The notes under the pieces are model-generated. The model searched no databases. It saw nothing but the letters and a program-made list of their open reading frames with translations, and had not been told where the DNA came from. From Gnetum montanum (lineage: Eukaryota > Streptophyta > Gnetopsida > Gnetales > Gnetaceae), in contig MNCI01007772.1 of the NCBI GenBank assembly GCA_015680685.1, forward strand, positions 8,232 through 72,231: a stretch of 64,000 nt of DNA. The letters run 5' to 3'. Of this stretch, positions 22,769-34,680 are shown one piece after another. How positions within the stretch are numbered: the stretch's first letter is position 1; every line of letters begins with the position of its first letter. The position numbers were made by a program, and so were the translations under genes.

Positions 22769-23510
22769 ATTAACGGTTGGAAGTTGGCAATGCTCATACT
22801 CCAATGTATCTATGCTTTCGTTGTGGTTACAAGTTGTTCCCCCAGTTAGTTCCATGCATATTGGTGGGTTGCTCTCTTGATTAGTTGTCAACCACTAGGT
22901 GTTCTCTTATTGTGTGGTTGCTACATACAGGCACCTTTGTATCTGAGTTTCTTGGGCACACCGATTGCATACAGGAAATACTGAGCACTCTTGTACATCA
23001 TCACCCTCTATATCACTATATGTGATGCATGGAACTTTCTTCTTCTCGATCTTTCCATAATATTTTTTTCCTTAGATATTTCCAGGGAAATATCGTGGAT
23101 TCCTAGGCATGCATTTATGGTACTTAGCCATGCCCTCCCCATTATAATTGGAAAGTCTCCTTTATTATTGTTGACTTCTATCACTAGGAAATCAGCTGGG
23201 TATGACCAACCACACACAGTGGTAATAATGTCTTCCACAAGTCCCAAGGGGATAGTGATGGACTAGTTAGCCAGCTCTAATTGAATATTTCTCTTCTTGA
23301 GTGGAGGTAGGTTTCAGGCTTTATACATTTCTTGTAATATTAAGTTGACTCTGGAACCTGAGTCAAGAAGAGCCTTATGTGGTTCATTCCCAGTGACTTG
23401 GAGGTAGATTAAGGGACTTTCGGGGTCAAAGAGTTTCCTGGGAAGGTGGCCCACCTTTATCCAGTCAGTGACGGTATGTGTTAATATAATTGTGTGCATT
23501 GAGCTCTATT
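22769..23510 (-). pseudogene. Element A protease and pol N-terminus
   Basis: The aspartic protease (23499-23314) reads HKALLDSGSRVNLI, keeping the catalytic D-S-G. It is followed by VEDIITTVCGWSYPADFLVI and GDFPIIMGRAWLST in another frame (23247-23008). Beyond a frameshift, CMELTGGTTCNHNESIDTLE (22891-22770) matches the pol N-terminal linker of B, then the gap begins. Of the three related elements this is the only one with an intact protease active site. Confidence 0.75.
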
Positions 23511-26015
23511 GTTGATTTGAAGGGAGCTCCAAATCATTTCTTGATGGAGGAGTGGTCACATACTAAACCACTTGTGGTTGTGAGAGCTTGTTTGGACTGT
23601 TGGTTCCAAAGAAGGATCTTCTCTTTGTATGGTTGTTAAAACTAGTAGTGGGTTGAAGGTTTATAGCTCTCATAGCATTACGTTGTTGAGGTTGAGTGGG
23701 GAGTTCCCCTTGCATCATTGGAGCGGGTGGTAGTGGAAATATCTGCATAAGAGATGTGGATGAATTCGGAGGATGGTATGCATGTGGAGTGTCTTTTCTA
23801 GGAGAGGGAGTCCTAAAATACTCCTGAACTTGGTAGTGACATTGTGGGGTTATGTGACCCATAGAGTCACTTGGAGAAACTGGCTACTACACGTCATAGC
23901 CATATGGGCTTGGTTGCCGTTAAGGGTATTGTTGTCTAGGCAATGGCATCCCCCATGACTGTGGGTATTGCCACTGCTGGTGTTTCTCGATAGGTTGTGA
24001 CGAAGTTCCACTTGGATAATACGTTAAGGGTTGGTGGAACTACCTTGGGTTACCTTGGGGATAAGGTAACCTCCAGGGTACTTTCCGTTTTTTAAGTCTT
24101 GGGTTAAGTGCATACACCCTAAACTCTTACAGATGTGAGATTATTGGGCAACATCCCTTAGGATGGTCATACTGGCAAATATCACATCCACCATCATTTT
24201 ATGTATCCAAATCCACAACATCATCGACGATAGTCCTTTTTCCCTTACCCTTGTTACGTGCATGGTCTGAATCTCTCCTCTTTTTCTTATCATGGTCACT
24301 ACTTTGCTCCTTAGACTCCTCTATGATTTTTAAAACGATTTCAAATCTACTGTCTAAGAAGTCCCACATTTGATCTACCTTAGCTAACACTTCGGTTATT
24401 AACATTTGAACTGGTAAGGTTTTTCTATTCACCAACTCTTCAAGTGGTGACTCATCCTCCTCCTCATAGAATCTCACTCCCCTCTTTCGGAGGGAAGGAT
24501 CACGGTTATACTCTTCCGCGCTTTCTCTTTTCCGTAGCTCTCCTTATTTCTTAGCTACTTGCTCCAACATTCTATGAACTTCATGGGACCTAAGCTCAGA
24601 TAATCTCCCTTGGGCATACGTTCCAAGGGTTCTCCTGGTTTCATGTCTTAGCCCATCTACAAGCTGGCAGAGTTGATCCCATTGTGCGTAATCGTGGCCC
24701 GGGCAACGATGTCATAGTGCATAATATCATCCCATGGCAGCATCCAAGGGTTCGTGATTACCCTGCTTCCATCCTTGGATCTTCTTACCCAAGTTGGACA
24801 CTTGGGAACATGTTTGATATTTATTGTTAAATAGTTCTAGCATTGTAATCCATCGTCTAATAGATTCCGGTTCTAAGGACCGGTACCAACTTTCTGCTAC
24901 TTTTATGAGTGTCATTGGGAACAACTTTAACTTTTTCCACTCATTTTCGATATTCTGCAAGGCACAGGCATCGTGAAATGTCTGTAAGTGATTTTTCGGA
25001 TCAATGTTGTATCCCCCCTCAAATCAGGGGATATTATTCATGTCTAGTCTCTTGATCCAGCTATCTTTCTGGTACCTTGTAGGTATCCTCACAGCCTTCG
25101 TAATATCTAACATACTTCAGGTGGCAAGTAGGGGTTCACCGTTGTCATTTCTTTCATGATGCCGGTGATGCCTATGTGGTTCCCTACTTTCCCTTCTTCC
25201 ATGCCTTGATTCTCTTGAATGTCCTCATCCTCGTTGTCGACTCTCTCATCGAGGGTTCTCATTATGTTTACCTTTGTCCTCACAGTTGTGCTCTTTATGA
25301 CTACATCCTGATGTGCAAGCAAAGGGTGAGTGATGTGATGAAGGTGAAGAAGAAGGGGAACCATCGCCATGATGATGTTTCTTACCTTCTCTTTGGTGGC
25401 TACGACCCCGATCGTGATGACGATTAGACTGCCCATCCTTATCATTTATTTGTGTTCCCTCATTGAACACTTAGTGTTCATGGGGTCAGAACCAGGGTTA
25501 TGAATCATGGATTGTAGGTTTCGATACCCCACCTCCTCACCATCATTACGAGGGGAAACATCATTTAATGGAAAACCTGTTATAACTAGTTCACCATCTC
25601 TGATTTCTCTTAGGATGTGCGAGACCCTTTTACCCTTCAACGATGTATGGTAGCCCTCTCGTTGTGAGTCCCTTAAACGTTGCACTGTTGTGGGATAGTA
25701 ATCCCTTGTGTCATAATCACATGAAATGTATTCAGCGTATAGCTGCATCATGTCTATCTATGCTAAAGCACGAAGGAGCATGTTAGGGACTGCATGATCT
25801 GGGGGTAATACTATGTTACCTTGCAAGTCTCGCCAATGCAATTGTTCATCCTGATGGAGGATAAAGGTAAAATCGGGTATATACTCATCATGATGAGTAT
25901 ACACTACTCGATGCTCTTGAGGAACTAACAGTTCTTGGTTATGTATGTTCTGCCGCCGACTATCTCTTGTGTGATCCCTAGGTGGTGAAGTGCTTTTATG
26001 AAAAGAAGTAGACAT
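23511..26015 (-). pseudogene. Element A gag
   Basis: The gag packages element RNA. The start ATG is at 26015 (85-codon opening piece), with FTFILHQDEQLHWRDLQGNI conserved in B and C. Further pieces: 25751-25446, a His/Asp/Arg-rich segment (25470-25246), the retrotransposon gag core with NIENEWKKLKLFPMTLI and AESWYRSLEPESIRRW (24960-24727), an acidic piece (24477-24199), and a short zinc-knuckle-like motif CDICQYDHPKGCC (about 24190-24150). A Pro/Gln-rich tail (23862-23563) leads into the protease. It is broken into at least six frames. Confidence 0.75.
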
Positions 26016-26141
26016 TTTTATCTTCTCGGTGTGCTATTGACCATTGTTTAAATTTTCTTCTAATTAACCCTAAGGGTTCGTTTAAGCTTCCCAAAGATGT
26101 GGATGATTTCCTATGTTTTAGTTAGCGCACAAACAACTTAA

Positions 26142-26159
26142 TCCCCGGCAACGGTGCCA
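26142..26159 (-). other. Element A primer-binding site (tRNA-Asp)
   Basis: On the - strand TGGCACCGTTGCCGGGGA lies one base inside the LTR. It differs by one base from the complement of the tRNA-Asp 3' end (TGGCGCCGTTGCCGGGGA). This agrees with the tRNA identity found at 21282-21350. Confidence 0.85.
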
Positions 26160-26160
26160 A

Positions 26161-26968
26161 TGATGAGTGGCGAGGTACCCCTACACTCAACCATATGAAT
26201 ATGAGTGTTACACACATGATCTGGTCGAACTCCGCAGACTAAGTGCCTACATGCCTTATGGAACACCTAAGGTTAATCAATCGTTATCCTCCCAAGCTTA
26301 CATGTATTTTTCATGATTGTATGGTTAAGTAAGCTTGAGGCATTTGATTTTTATATCTTTTATGTTTTTATCGCCTATGCTAAGAGAGGAAATGGGTGAA
26401 GAGACTAAGTAACTAACTTTAACTAACTAAGCCTTAATCATCCTAGCATCAGTATCCATTCCCACTTGCTATTTCATACCCTAAACCAATGTAATGCTGC
26501 TGGGATTACCAAATGCTATTCGTTACTAGGATTACCAAGCGTAACACACGTGCTCGAAGCGGTCGTACTAATTGCACTTAACTATGAGAGTTGAGGGTTG
26601 AGAGAGATTAAGTCCTTAAGAAAGCATTTAAACAATTAACAATAATTGAAGTCCTATTTAGCTTAGTCCATGCACTGCAAGGTTTATCCAAAATTTCATC
26701 TTTATTTTCATACACAATTGTGTGCTTAGGTACAAAATTGCACGAATAAAGATCCATTCACTTTGGGACTCCTACTGCGGGCACGTGGAAATTATTCTAA
26801 CTCTGGAATGGAAAAATGGCAAGATTTTAGCTAAGGTCTAGATCTAGATGGAGAAACAAGGGAGATCCACCTCTTATTTATAGAACTGGCAGCAGGCTGC
26901 GATATCACGTACGTGATATCGTAGGGAAGGACGCGATATCACAGCCCATGCTATATCGCGTCCCATCA
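26161..26968 (-). repeat. 5' LTR of element A (right LTR)
   Basis: 808 bp, from TGATGGG (26968 down) to CTCATCA (26161). It contains CGATATCG palindromes (26897-26968) and TATAAATAA (26882-26874). The end directly precedes the primer-binding site. Confidence 0.85.
26897..26968 (-). promoter_or_regulatory. CGATATCG palindrome cluster upstream of LTR TATA box (A, right LTR)
   Basis: On the - strand the first about 70 bases of the LTR hold ACGCGATATAGC, GTGATATCGCG, ACGATATCACGTACGTGATATCG and similar words, directly upstream of the TATA box at 26882-26874. Confidence 0.65.
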
Positions 26969-26984
26969 ATCCACCTTAAGAAGA

Positions 26985-27696
26985 AGATCAACCATTGAGA
27001 AGGTCAACTCAGGTAAATGAATACATGAGTATTTCGATTCATATATTCTATGTGTTACTAATGCTTCTCAAACTTATAAAGAAGCTTGTAATTCAAAAGT
27101 CAATAAATCTTGGAAAAATGCTATAGGCGAGGAAATAAAATTACTAGTGAAAAAAAAGATATGAGAACTTTTTGAGCTTCCTCCTAAAAGAAAATCGATT
27201 GGTTGTAAATGGCTTTTCAAGGTAAATGAAGGAGGAATATACAAGGCAAGGCTAGTAGCAAAGAGATACTCTTAAAAAGAGGGTATTGACAATGAACAAG
27301 TCTTTGCATCAATGGTAAATTTAACATCCATAAGATCTTTAATGTCTTTTGTGGCCGCTTTCGATCTTAAACTTGAATATATAAATGTTAAGATTGCATT
27401 TCTTCATGGAGATCTAAATGAAGAAATTTACATGCCACAACTTGAAGCCTATGTACATAATGAAAAGGAGAACATGATATGTTACTTGTTGAAATCCTAG
27501 CATGGGTTGAAGCAATCCCTAGGATGTGGTATAAGAAATTTGATTCTTACATGATAAGGTTTGGTTTTGTAAGGGCTGAAAATAACCTTTGTATTTATCT
27601 AAAGAAAAATTCTACCTATTTAATATTGTTATTATATGTTGACGATATGTTGATAGCAAGGAATAGTATGCAAGAAATCACTAAGCCAAAATATCA
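26985..27696 (+). pseudogene. Copia D reverse transcriptase, N-terminal part
   Basis: The left end reads LRRSTQVNEY, the linker before RT in Copia. Then come KNAIGEEIKLLVKKK, IGCKWLFKVNEGGIYKARL, VKIAFLHGDLNEEIYM and the catalytic box LLYVDDMLIA (about 27630-27660). The frame has several stops and frameshifts. It is cut by element B after KPKYQL and resumes at 37463. Everything upstream (gag, integrase) is missing next to the element A LTR. Confidence 0.85.
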
Positions 27697-27701
27697 GTTG
27701 T
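27697..27701. repeat. Target-site duplication of element B, left
   Basis: GTTGT, exactly repeated at 37463-37467 directly after the other LTR. Confidence 0.9.
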
Positions 27702-27775
27702 TGATGGGATGCGATATTGCATCTACCGCGATATCGCGTACGCGATGTATCATACGCGATATCACAATGCGTCGC
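27702..27775 (+). promoter_or_regulatory. CGATATCG palindrome cluster and TATA box of B 5' LTR
   Basis: GCGATATTGC, CGCGATATCGCG, TACGCGATG and ACGCGATATCAC are packed into the first 70 bases of the LTR, ending just upstream of the TATA box at 27782. Likely U3 control sites; the binding factor is unknown. Confidence 0.6.
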
Positions 27776-28496
27776 CAAATCTATAAATAAGAGGTGGCTC
27801 TCACTTGTTTCTCCATCTAGATCTAGACACTTAGTGAAACTCTGGCAGTTTTACATTTCTAGATATAGAATAATTTCCATGTGTCCACAGTAGAAGTCCC
27901 AAAGTGAATGGATCTTTATTCAAGCAAATATTGTACCTAAGCACAAGTTTGTATACGGAAATAAAGATGAACTTTTTGGATAAATGTTGCAATGCATGGA
28001 CTAAGCTAATTAGGACTTTAATTATTGTTAATTTTTTAAATGCTTTATTAGTTAATTAATCTCTCTCAACCCTCAACACTCCTAGTTAAATGCATTCAGT
28101 ACAACTACTTCAAGCACGTGCGTTACACTTGATAATCCCAGTAACGAATAGCATTTGGTAATCCCAAAAGGCTGCATTGGTTCAGGGTGTGAATGGCAAG
28201 TGGGAACGAATACTGATGCTAGGCATTAGAACTTAGTTAATTAAAGTTAGTTACTTAGTCTCTTCACCCTTTCCCTCATTAGCATAGACGATAACAGATA
28301 AAAGACATAAAAATCACATACCTCATACTTACTTAACCATACAACCATGACAAATACAAGTCTGGGAAGACAACGAGCGATTAACCTTAAGTGTTCCATA
28401 AGGTGTGTAGGCACTTAGTCTGCGAAGTTCGACCGAGTCGCATGTGTAACGCTCGTATTCATATGGTTGAGTGTAGGGGTACCTCGCCACTCATCA
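27702..28496 (+). repeat. 5' LTR of element B
   Basis: 795 bp, TGATGGG...CTCATCA. TATAAATAA lies at 27782-27790. U5 ends with GTAGGGGTACCTCGCCACTC. Compared with its 3' partner it is about 38 bp shorter, mainly in the palindrome cluster. Confidence 0.92.
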
Positions 28497-28497
28497 T

Positions 28498-28515
28498 TGG
28501 CACCGTTTCCGGGGA
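28498..28515 (+). other. Element B primer-binding site (tRNA-Asp)
   Basis: TGGCACCGTTTCCGGGGA starts one base after the LTR and is complementary to the 3' end of tRNA-Asp, with two mismatches. Confidence 0.8.
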
Positions 28516-28640
28516 GTAAGTTGTTTGTGCACTAAGTAGAACATAGGAAATCATCCACATCATTGGGAAGCTTAAACAAACCCTTAGGGTTAATCAGAAG
28601 AAAATTAAACAACGGTCAATAGCACACTGACAAGATAACA

Positions 28641-30830
28641 ATGTCTTCTTCTTCTCATAAAAACACTTCACCACCTAGGGATCACACAAGAGACCGTCAG
28701 CAGTCTAACATACGTAACCCTAACCCACCAGTTCCTCAACAGCATCAGGTAGTGTATACTCATCACGATGAATATATACCCGATTTTACCTTTATCCTCC
28801 ATCAAGATGAACAACTGCATTGGAGAGACCTGCAAGGTAACATAGTGTTACCCCCAGATCGGGACTGCCATGCTCCTTCATGCTCTTGCACAGATAGGCA
28901 TGATGGAATTATATGCTAAATACATTGCAAAAGATTATGACACAAGGGATTACCATCCCACAGCAGTGCAACGTCTAAGGGACTCGCGGTAGGAGAGTTA
29001 TCACACATCTTTAAAGGGCAAGGGACCCCGCAATGCTTTGCCTATCATAAGAGAAGTTAAGGGTGGTGAACCTATCTCAATAGGTTCTCCACAAAATGAT
29101 GTTCCCCATCCTAACGAGAGTGAGGAGGTGATGTATCATAGCCTTCGCTCCACGATACACAACCCTGGTTCTGATACCCACAAATACCACATGTTCAATG
29201 AGGGAACATAAACAAATGATAAGGATGGACGTTCAGATCATCATCACGATCAGGGCCGTAGCCACCGAAGAGAAGGTAAGGAACATCGTCATGGTGATGA
29301 TTCTCCTTCTTCTTCCCCTTCATCGCATCATTCACCCTCTCCTTCCACATCAGGACGTAGTCACAAAGAGCACAACCGTGAGGACAAGGGTAAAGATAAG
29401 CAAAATGAGAACCCTCGATGAGAGAGTCGAGAGCGAGGACGAGGGAAATCTAGAGAATCAAGGCATGGTAGAAGGGAAAGTAGGGAACCACATAGGCATC
29501 ATAGATGTCATGAGAGAGATGATCATGATAAACCCCTACTAGCAACTTGGAGTATGTTAGACATTACAGAGGCTGTGAGAATACCTACAAGGCATCAAAA
29601 AGATAGCCGGATCAAGAGACTTGACATGAATAATATCCCCCAATTTGAGGGGGGATACAACGCTGATCCGTAGAACCACTTACAGGTATTCCATGATGCC
29701 TGTGCCTTGAAGAATATCAAAAATGAGTGGTAGAAGTTAAAGTTGTTCCCTAGGACCAGAAACCATTAGGAGGTGGAGTACGATGTTCGAAATATTTAAT
29801 GATAAATATCAAACGTATTCCTGAGTGTCCAACTTGTGTAAGTAGATCCAAGGATGGAAACAGGGTACTCATAAACCTTTGGATGCTGCCATGGGCCAAT
29901 ATTATGCATTGCTACATCACTGTCCAAGCCATGGTTACGCATAACGGGATCAACTCTGCCACCTCGTAGATGGGCTAAGACATGAAACTAGGAGAACCCT
30001 TGGGACATATGCCCAAGAGAGATTATTTGAACTTAGGTCCCACAAAGTTCATAGATTTTTGGAGCAAGTAGCTAAAGAAGAAGGGGAGCTATGGAAAAGA
30101 GAAAGCGCAAAAGAGTATAACCGTGATCCTTCCCTCCAAAAGAGGGAAGTGAGATTCTGCAAGGAAGAGGATAAGTCACCACTCAAAGAGTTTGCAAATA
30201 GAAAAACCTTGCCACTTCAAAAATTAACAACAGAAGTGTCAGCTAAGATAGATCAAATATGGAGCTCCTTAGATAGAAAAATTGAAACTGTCCTAAAAAT
30301 CGTAGAGGAGTCTAAGGAGGAGCGAAGTAGTAATCATGATAATAAAAAGTAGAGAGATTCAGACCATGCACGTAACAAGGGTAAGGGAAAAATGACTATC
30401 ACCAATGAGGTTGTGGATTCTAACATGGACAATGATGGTGGATGTGAGATTTACCAATATGACCATCCTAAAAAATGTTGTCCAATAATCTCACATCTGC
30501 AAGAGTCCATGGTTTATGCACTCAACCCAAGACTTAACAAACGACAAGCACCCTGAAGGTTACCTTATCCCCAAGGTAACCCAAGACAATTCCACTAATT
30601 GTTAACATATTATCCAAGTGGAACTCCGCCACAACCTATCAGGAAACACCAGTAGTGCCAACACCCACAATCATGGGGGATGCCACCACCTAGACAACAA
30701 TACCCTTACCGACAACCAGACCCATATGGCTACTACATGCAGTAGCTAGTCTCTCCACCTGACTCTGTAGGTCATGCGACACCACGACATCACTACCAAG
30801 TTCAGGAGTATTTTAGGACTCCTTCTCCTA
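28641..30830 (+). pseudogene. Element B gag
   Basis: The ATG at 28641 opens MSSSSHKNTSPPRDHTRD and runs through FTFILHQDEQLHWRDLQGN, conserved in A and C. A frameshift follows near 28860. The middle part carries a His/Arg/Ser-rich segment (about 29230-29420). The gag core (about 29680-30000) and an acidic/basic helical piece (30059-30352) follow. The zinc-knuckle-like motif reads CEIYQYDHPKKCC (about 30443-30480), with its second Cys changed to Tyr. A Pro-rich tail leads into protease. Confidence 0.75.
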
Positions 30831-32100
30831 TGGAAGATACACCACATGCATACCATCCTCTGAATCCATCCACATCTTTTACTCTAGTAGCTCCACCACC
30901 AACCACTCCAACAATGCAAAGGGTATCTCCCACTCAGCCGCAACAACCCAATGTCATGAGGGCTTCAAATCCTCAAATCCTAGTTAGTTTTGACAATCTT
31001 ATGCCGAAAAGACCTTTCTTCAGAACCAACAATTCAACTAAGCCCTCACCCTCACATGCGGTTGAACATCTAAACACCTCCATACCAAATAAAGTTTCGG
31101 AACCTTCTTCGACCCAAAAATTGAGCTCAACGCACATGGTTATGTTAACACATTTCATCACTGACTTGATCAAGCTGGGCCACCTTCCTAGGAAATTCTC
31201 TGAACTTGGAAGTCCTCTAATCTACCTCCAAGTCACTAGGAATGAACCACATAAAGCCCTTCTAGACTTAGGTTCCGAAGCCAACTTAATATCACAGAAG
31301 AGGTACAAAGCCTGGAACCTACCTCCACTAAAGAAGAGTAATATTCAACTTAAGCTAGCTGACTAGTCCATCACTGTCCCCTTAGGACTGGTGGAGGACA
31401 TCGTTACCATTGTGAGTGGTTGGTCATACCCATCTGATTTCCTAGTGATTTAGGTAAACAACAGTAAGGGGGACTTTCCAATAATAATGGGAAGAGCATG
31501 GTTGAGCACTATAGATGCATGCCTAGGGATCTGCGATCTTTCCTTGGAAATATCCAAGAAGAACCCCTTTGGAAAGATCAAAAAGAAGAAAATTCCATGC
31601 ATCGCGTACAGTGACACAGGGTGCCATTGCATGCAGAAATCATGGGTTATGTGAAGTTTAACATTACCTACATACAATCGGTGTGCACAAGAAATTAATA
31701 TACAAAAGTGCCTATATGCAGCAACTACACGACAGGAAGATACCCAGTGGCTGATGGCTTATCAAGAAAGCAACTCAATAACATGCATGGAACTAACTGA
31801 GGGGATAACTAGTGCTTACATTGAATGCGTAGACATACTAGAGCAAGTTCGTTGCCAACTTCCAGCCCTTAACTTTGAAAACATTAACTGGGGGAAGTTG
31901 GAGATTCTTGAGAAATTTAGACAAGAGCCCCTAGATTTAAAACCATTACCCACCAGTTTGGAATACATGACCCTTGAAAATGGAAAATCAGTAATCATTA
32001 ACGTGAAGATTGTTCCGAAGCAAAAAGAGAGATTACTAAAGGTGATAAATAAATGGTCAACAACCTTTGCCTAGTCATACCTTGAATTAACTAGAATAGA
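30830..32100 (+). pseudogene. Element B protease and linker to RT
   Basis: The open piece 30830-31366 has a Pro/Thr-rich gag tail and then HKALLDLGSEANLIS, where the family has D-S/T-G; the change to D-L-G should inactivate it. GDFPIIMGRAWLST follows near 31470 in the same frame after two stops. The piece 31754-32074 (CMELTEGITSAYIECVDILE, ENGKSVIINVKIV) is the linker to RT. Confidence 0.75.
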
Positions 32101-32164
32101 TCCTAGGATATGCCAACATAGGATTTACAGAGACCCCTCCATAAAGCCTCAAAAACAACCGTAG

Positions 32165-33245
32165 AGGCACTTGAACTCGAAGTTTAAACAGATAGTAAAA
32201 GAAGAGATAAAGCAACTTCTTAAGGCTGGGTTCATATACCCTATTGCAGATAGTGAATGGGTTAGTCCTCTAGTCATTGTGCCTAAAAAAGGAGGCAAAT
32301 GGAGGATGTGTATATATTTTAGGCTACTGAACATGGCAACATTCAAGGATCACTTTCTGTTACCATTTGTTGACCAAGTCTTAGACACCATAGCGGGGTA
32401 TCTCTACTACAGTTTTCTAGATGGTTATAGTGGGTACAACCAAATACAGATCATGCTATAAGACCAAGGCAAAACAACGTTCACCAGTCCTTGGGGAACG
32501 TTCGCATATAAACAAATGCCATTTGGCTTGTGCAATGCTCATGCCATGTTTCAACGTTTAGTTCTAAGAATTTTCCAACAGTAGATAGGGAACGGAGTAG
32601 AAGTCTTTATGGATGACTTCTCCACATATGGGACAAGCTTTGATCAAGCCCTGGACCGATTAGAGCAAGTGCTAAAATGATGCGTTGAAACCAACCTAAA
32701 GCTCAACTGGAAAAAAAGCCATTTCATGGTTCAAGAGGGCATAGTACTAGGGCATAAAATTGTACAGTCAAGAATAGAGGTAGACCCGAAAAAAATTAAG
32801 GTCATCTAAGGAATCACCCAACAACCAAAAACTATCAAAGATATTCAGTTATTCCTTGGACATACTGGCTACTACTGGAGATTCATTAAGAACTTCTCCA
32901 AGATTGCCAAACCGTTAGTAGAATTAATGAAAAAGAATGCACCATTCGAATGGACCAGGGAATGTGAACAAGCATTCTAAACTCTAAAACAAAGGCTTGT
33001 GAAAATTCCTATTCTACAAGCCCCTGACTGGTCCAAACCATTCCATATAATGACCAACACATCTAATTATGCTTTAGGAGGTATACTGACATAGTTAGAT
33101 GAACAAAAATGCCCTTATTACATCCACTGTGCAAGTAAGAGTATTGCCAGTGCACAACTCAACTACACAACTACAGAAAAGGAATTAATGGCTATAGTGT
33201 TTGCACTGGACAAATTTAGGCACTATGTGTTAGTATACATTGGCT
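32165..33245 (+). pseudogene. Element B reverse transcriptase - RNase H
   Basis: RT is almost complete: IVPKKGGKWRMCIYFRLLN, FLDGYSGYNQI, then MPFGLCNAHAMFQRL and VEVFMDDFSTYG (FMDD form of the catalytic box, usual for this clade). RNase H begins at about 33045 with MTNTSNYALGG, where the first catalytic Asp has become Asn, and NYTTTEKELMAIVFALDKF. About 85 bp are deleted at about 33240 compared with element C, removing the end of RNase H. Several in-frame stops are present. Confidence 0.85.
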
Positions 33246-33540
33246 TGTAATCCTTCAGGAGTTCGATCTAACGATAGTAGATCAAAAATGCATTGATAAT
33301 GTAGTTGCAAATCACTTATCTCAGTTGCGTTGGGACAACAAAGAGGATGAATATGTCATATCTGATCATTTTCATGATGAAACCCTCTTTTCCAGTGTAG
33401 TGAATAACCAACCCATGAGCACGAATTGGTACAGTAGCATTCTCACTTATCTCCTTTCCCAACAAACACCATAGGAGTTGGACTTTAGGAAGAAGCAACA
33501 GTTTCTTCACAAACCAAGTACTTCATGGAAATCAAGGGAC

Positions 33541-34680
33541 AACTCTATAAAGTCTATCCTGATGGCTTGGTTCAATGGTGTGTGCCCTATGAGAATCAAT
33601 TAATAGTTCTTCAAGATGCTCATGAGGGCCCCTGTGGGGGCCACTATGCAGGGAGATGAACAGCCATTAAGATCCTGCTTGCAGGATATTACTAGCCAAT
33701 GCTATTTCAAGATGCCCATCAATTTGTCCAATCCTGTGAGCACTGTCAACGTGATGGTGGAATGACTACTAGAATGGAGGGTCCGCAACAATGAATTCAA
33801 CCTTTGGAACCCTTCGACATTTGGGGAATAGATTTTATGGGGCCCATTACACCAATGTCCAATGGAAAAGCCTATATCATTGTTGTTGTTGACTATTCAA
33901 CCAAATGGGATGAAGCAACTGTAGTAACAGACTGCACATCATCTATAGCTGCATAATTTATACAGCAACAAACTGTAAACAGGTTTGGTGTACTGCATGC
34001 ACTCATCTCTGATAATGGAACACACTTTACGGGTGCAACCTTTTGCAAGTTGATGCAACGCTTAGGGGTTGAACATAAATTAACCACACCTTATCACCCC
34101 CAAGCTAATGGCCAAGCCAAGGTTACTAATCAAGAGATTACGAGAATATTAACAAGAACAATTATCAAACTTAGGCGAGATTGGAGCACGAAACTAAACG
34201 ACGCTCTTTGGGCATACCGCTCCACTTGGAAACTCCCTACAAGCTACTCTCCCTATGAGTTAGTATACAAAAAACTTCCAAAGCTCCCAATACAAACTGA
34301 GCTCCATACACTATCAATGGCATGTGATCTCCAGCTTGATCTCGACCTAGCACAAAAACAAAGATTGACAACTCTAAACGTGCTAGACGAGAATAGATTG
34401 GTTGCTCTATCATCAAATGAGTTGCACAAGGCACATAACAAGCAACGTCATGACTTAAGAATTTGAAAGGTTAAGTACCAACCAGGAGACAAGGTCCTTT
34501 ACTAGAACCCCACGGATGCACCACAACACATGGAATTTCAAACATTGTGAAAAGGACCTTACATTATTCATACGACCTTTCCCTCGGAAGCCATGACAAT
34601 ATACAAGCCTAAAAGCTCTAATAGGATATTATTAGTCAATGTGCAACAAACCAAACCCTTCCATGGACTAATAATAGCCA
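33541..34680 (+). pseudogene. Element B integrase
   Basis: The zinc domain reads HEGPCGGHYAGR...CEHCQRDGG (about 33620-33760). The catalytic core has [22 protein letters not shown] and ISDNGTHFTG, then YHPQANGQAKVTNQEI in the open piece 34050-34466. The Glu of the DDE triad (normally QAE) is Lys here. The C-terminal part has YQPGDKVLY and KGPYIIHTTFPSEA. Stops are present in the core. Confidence 0.85.

Larger units (their letters stand above)
21244..26968 (-). mobile_element. Ty3/Gypsy retrotransposon A (Athila/Tat-like), rearranged and gapped
   Basis: On the - strand: 5' LTR (26968-26161), primer-binding site (26159-26142), gag (from 26015), protease, an assembly gap, 3' untranslated region, and 3' LTR (22139-21351). 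The 3' LTR ends in a rearranged tRNA-LTR junction (21350-21244). Family membership follows from clear similarity to element B throughout. About 3 kb covering RT, RNase H and integrase is absent at the N gap. No target duplication is found, which fits the rearranged left end. Confidence 0.8.

Noticed and set aside
22450-22891. Two open frames of 115 and 118 codons
   Set aside because: Both consist mostly of the N gap translated as unknown residues. Only the edges are meaningful, and they belong to element A.
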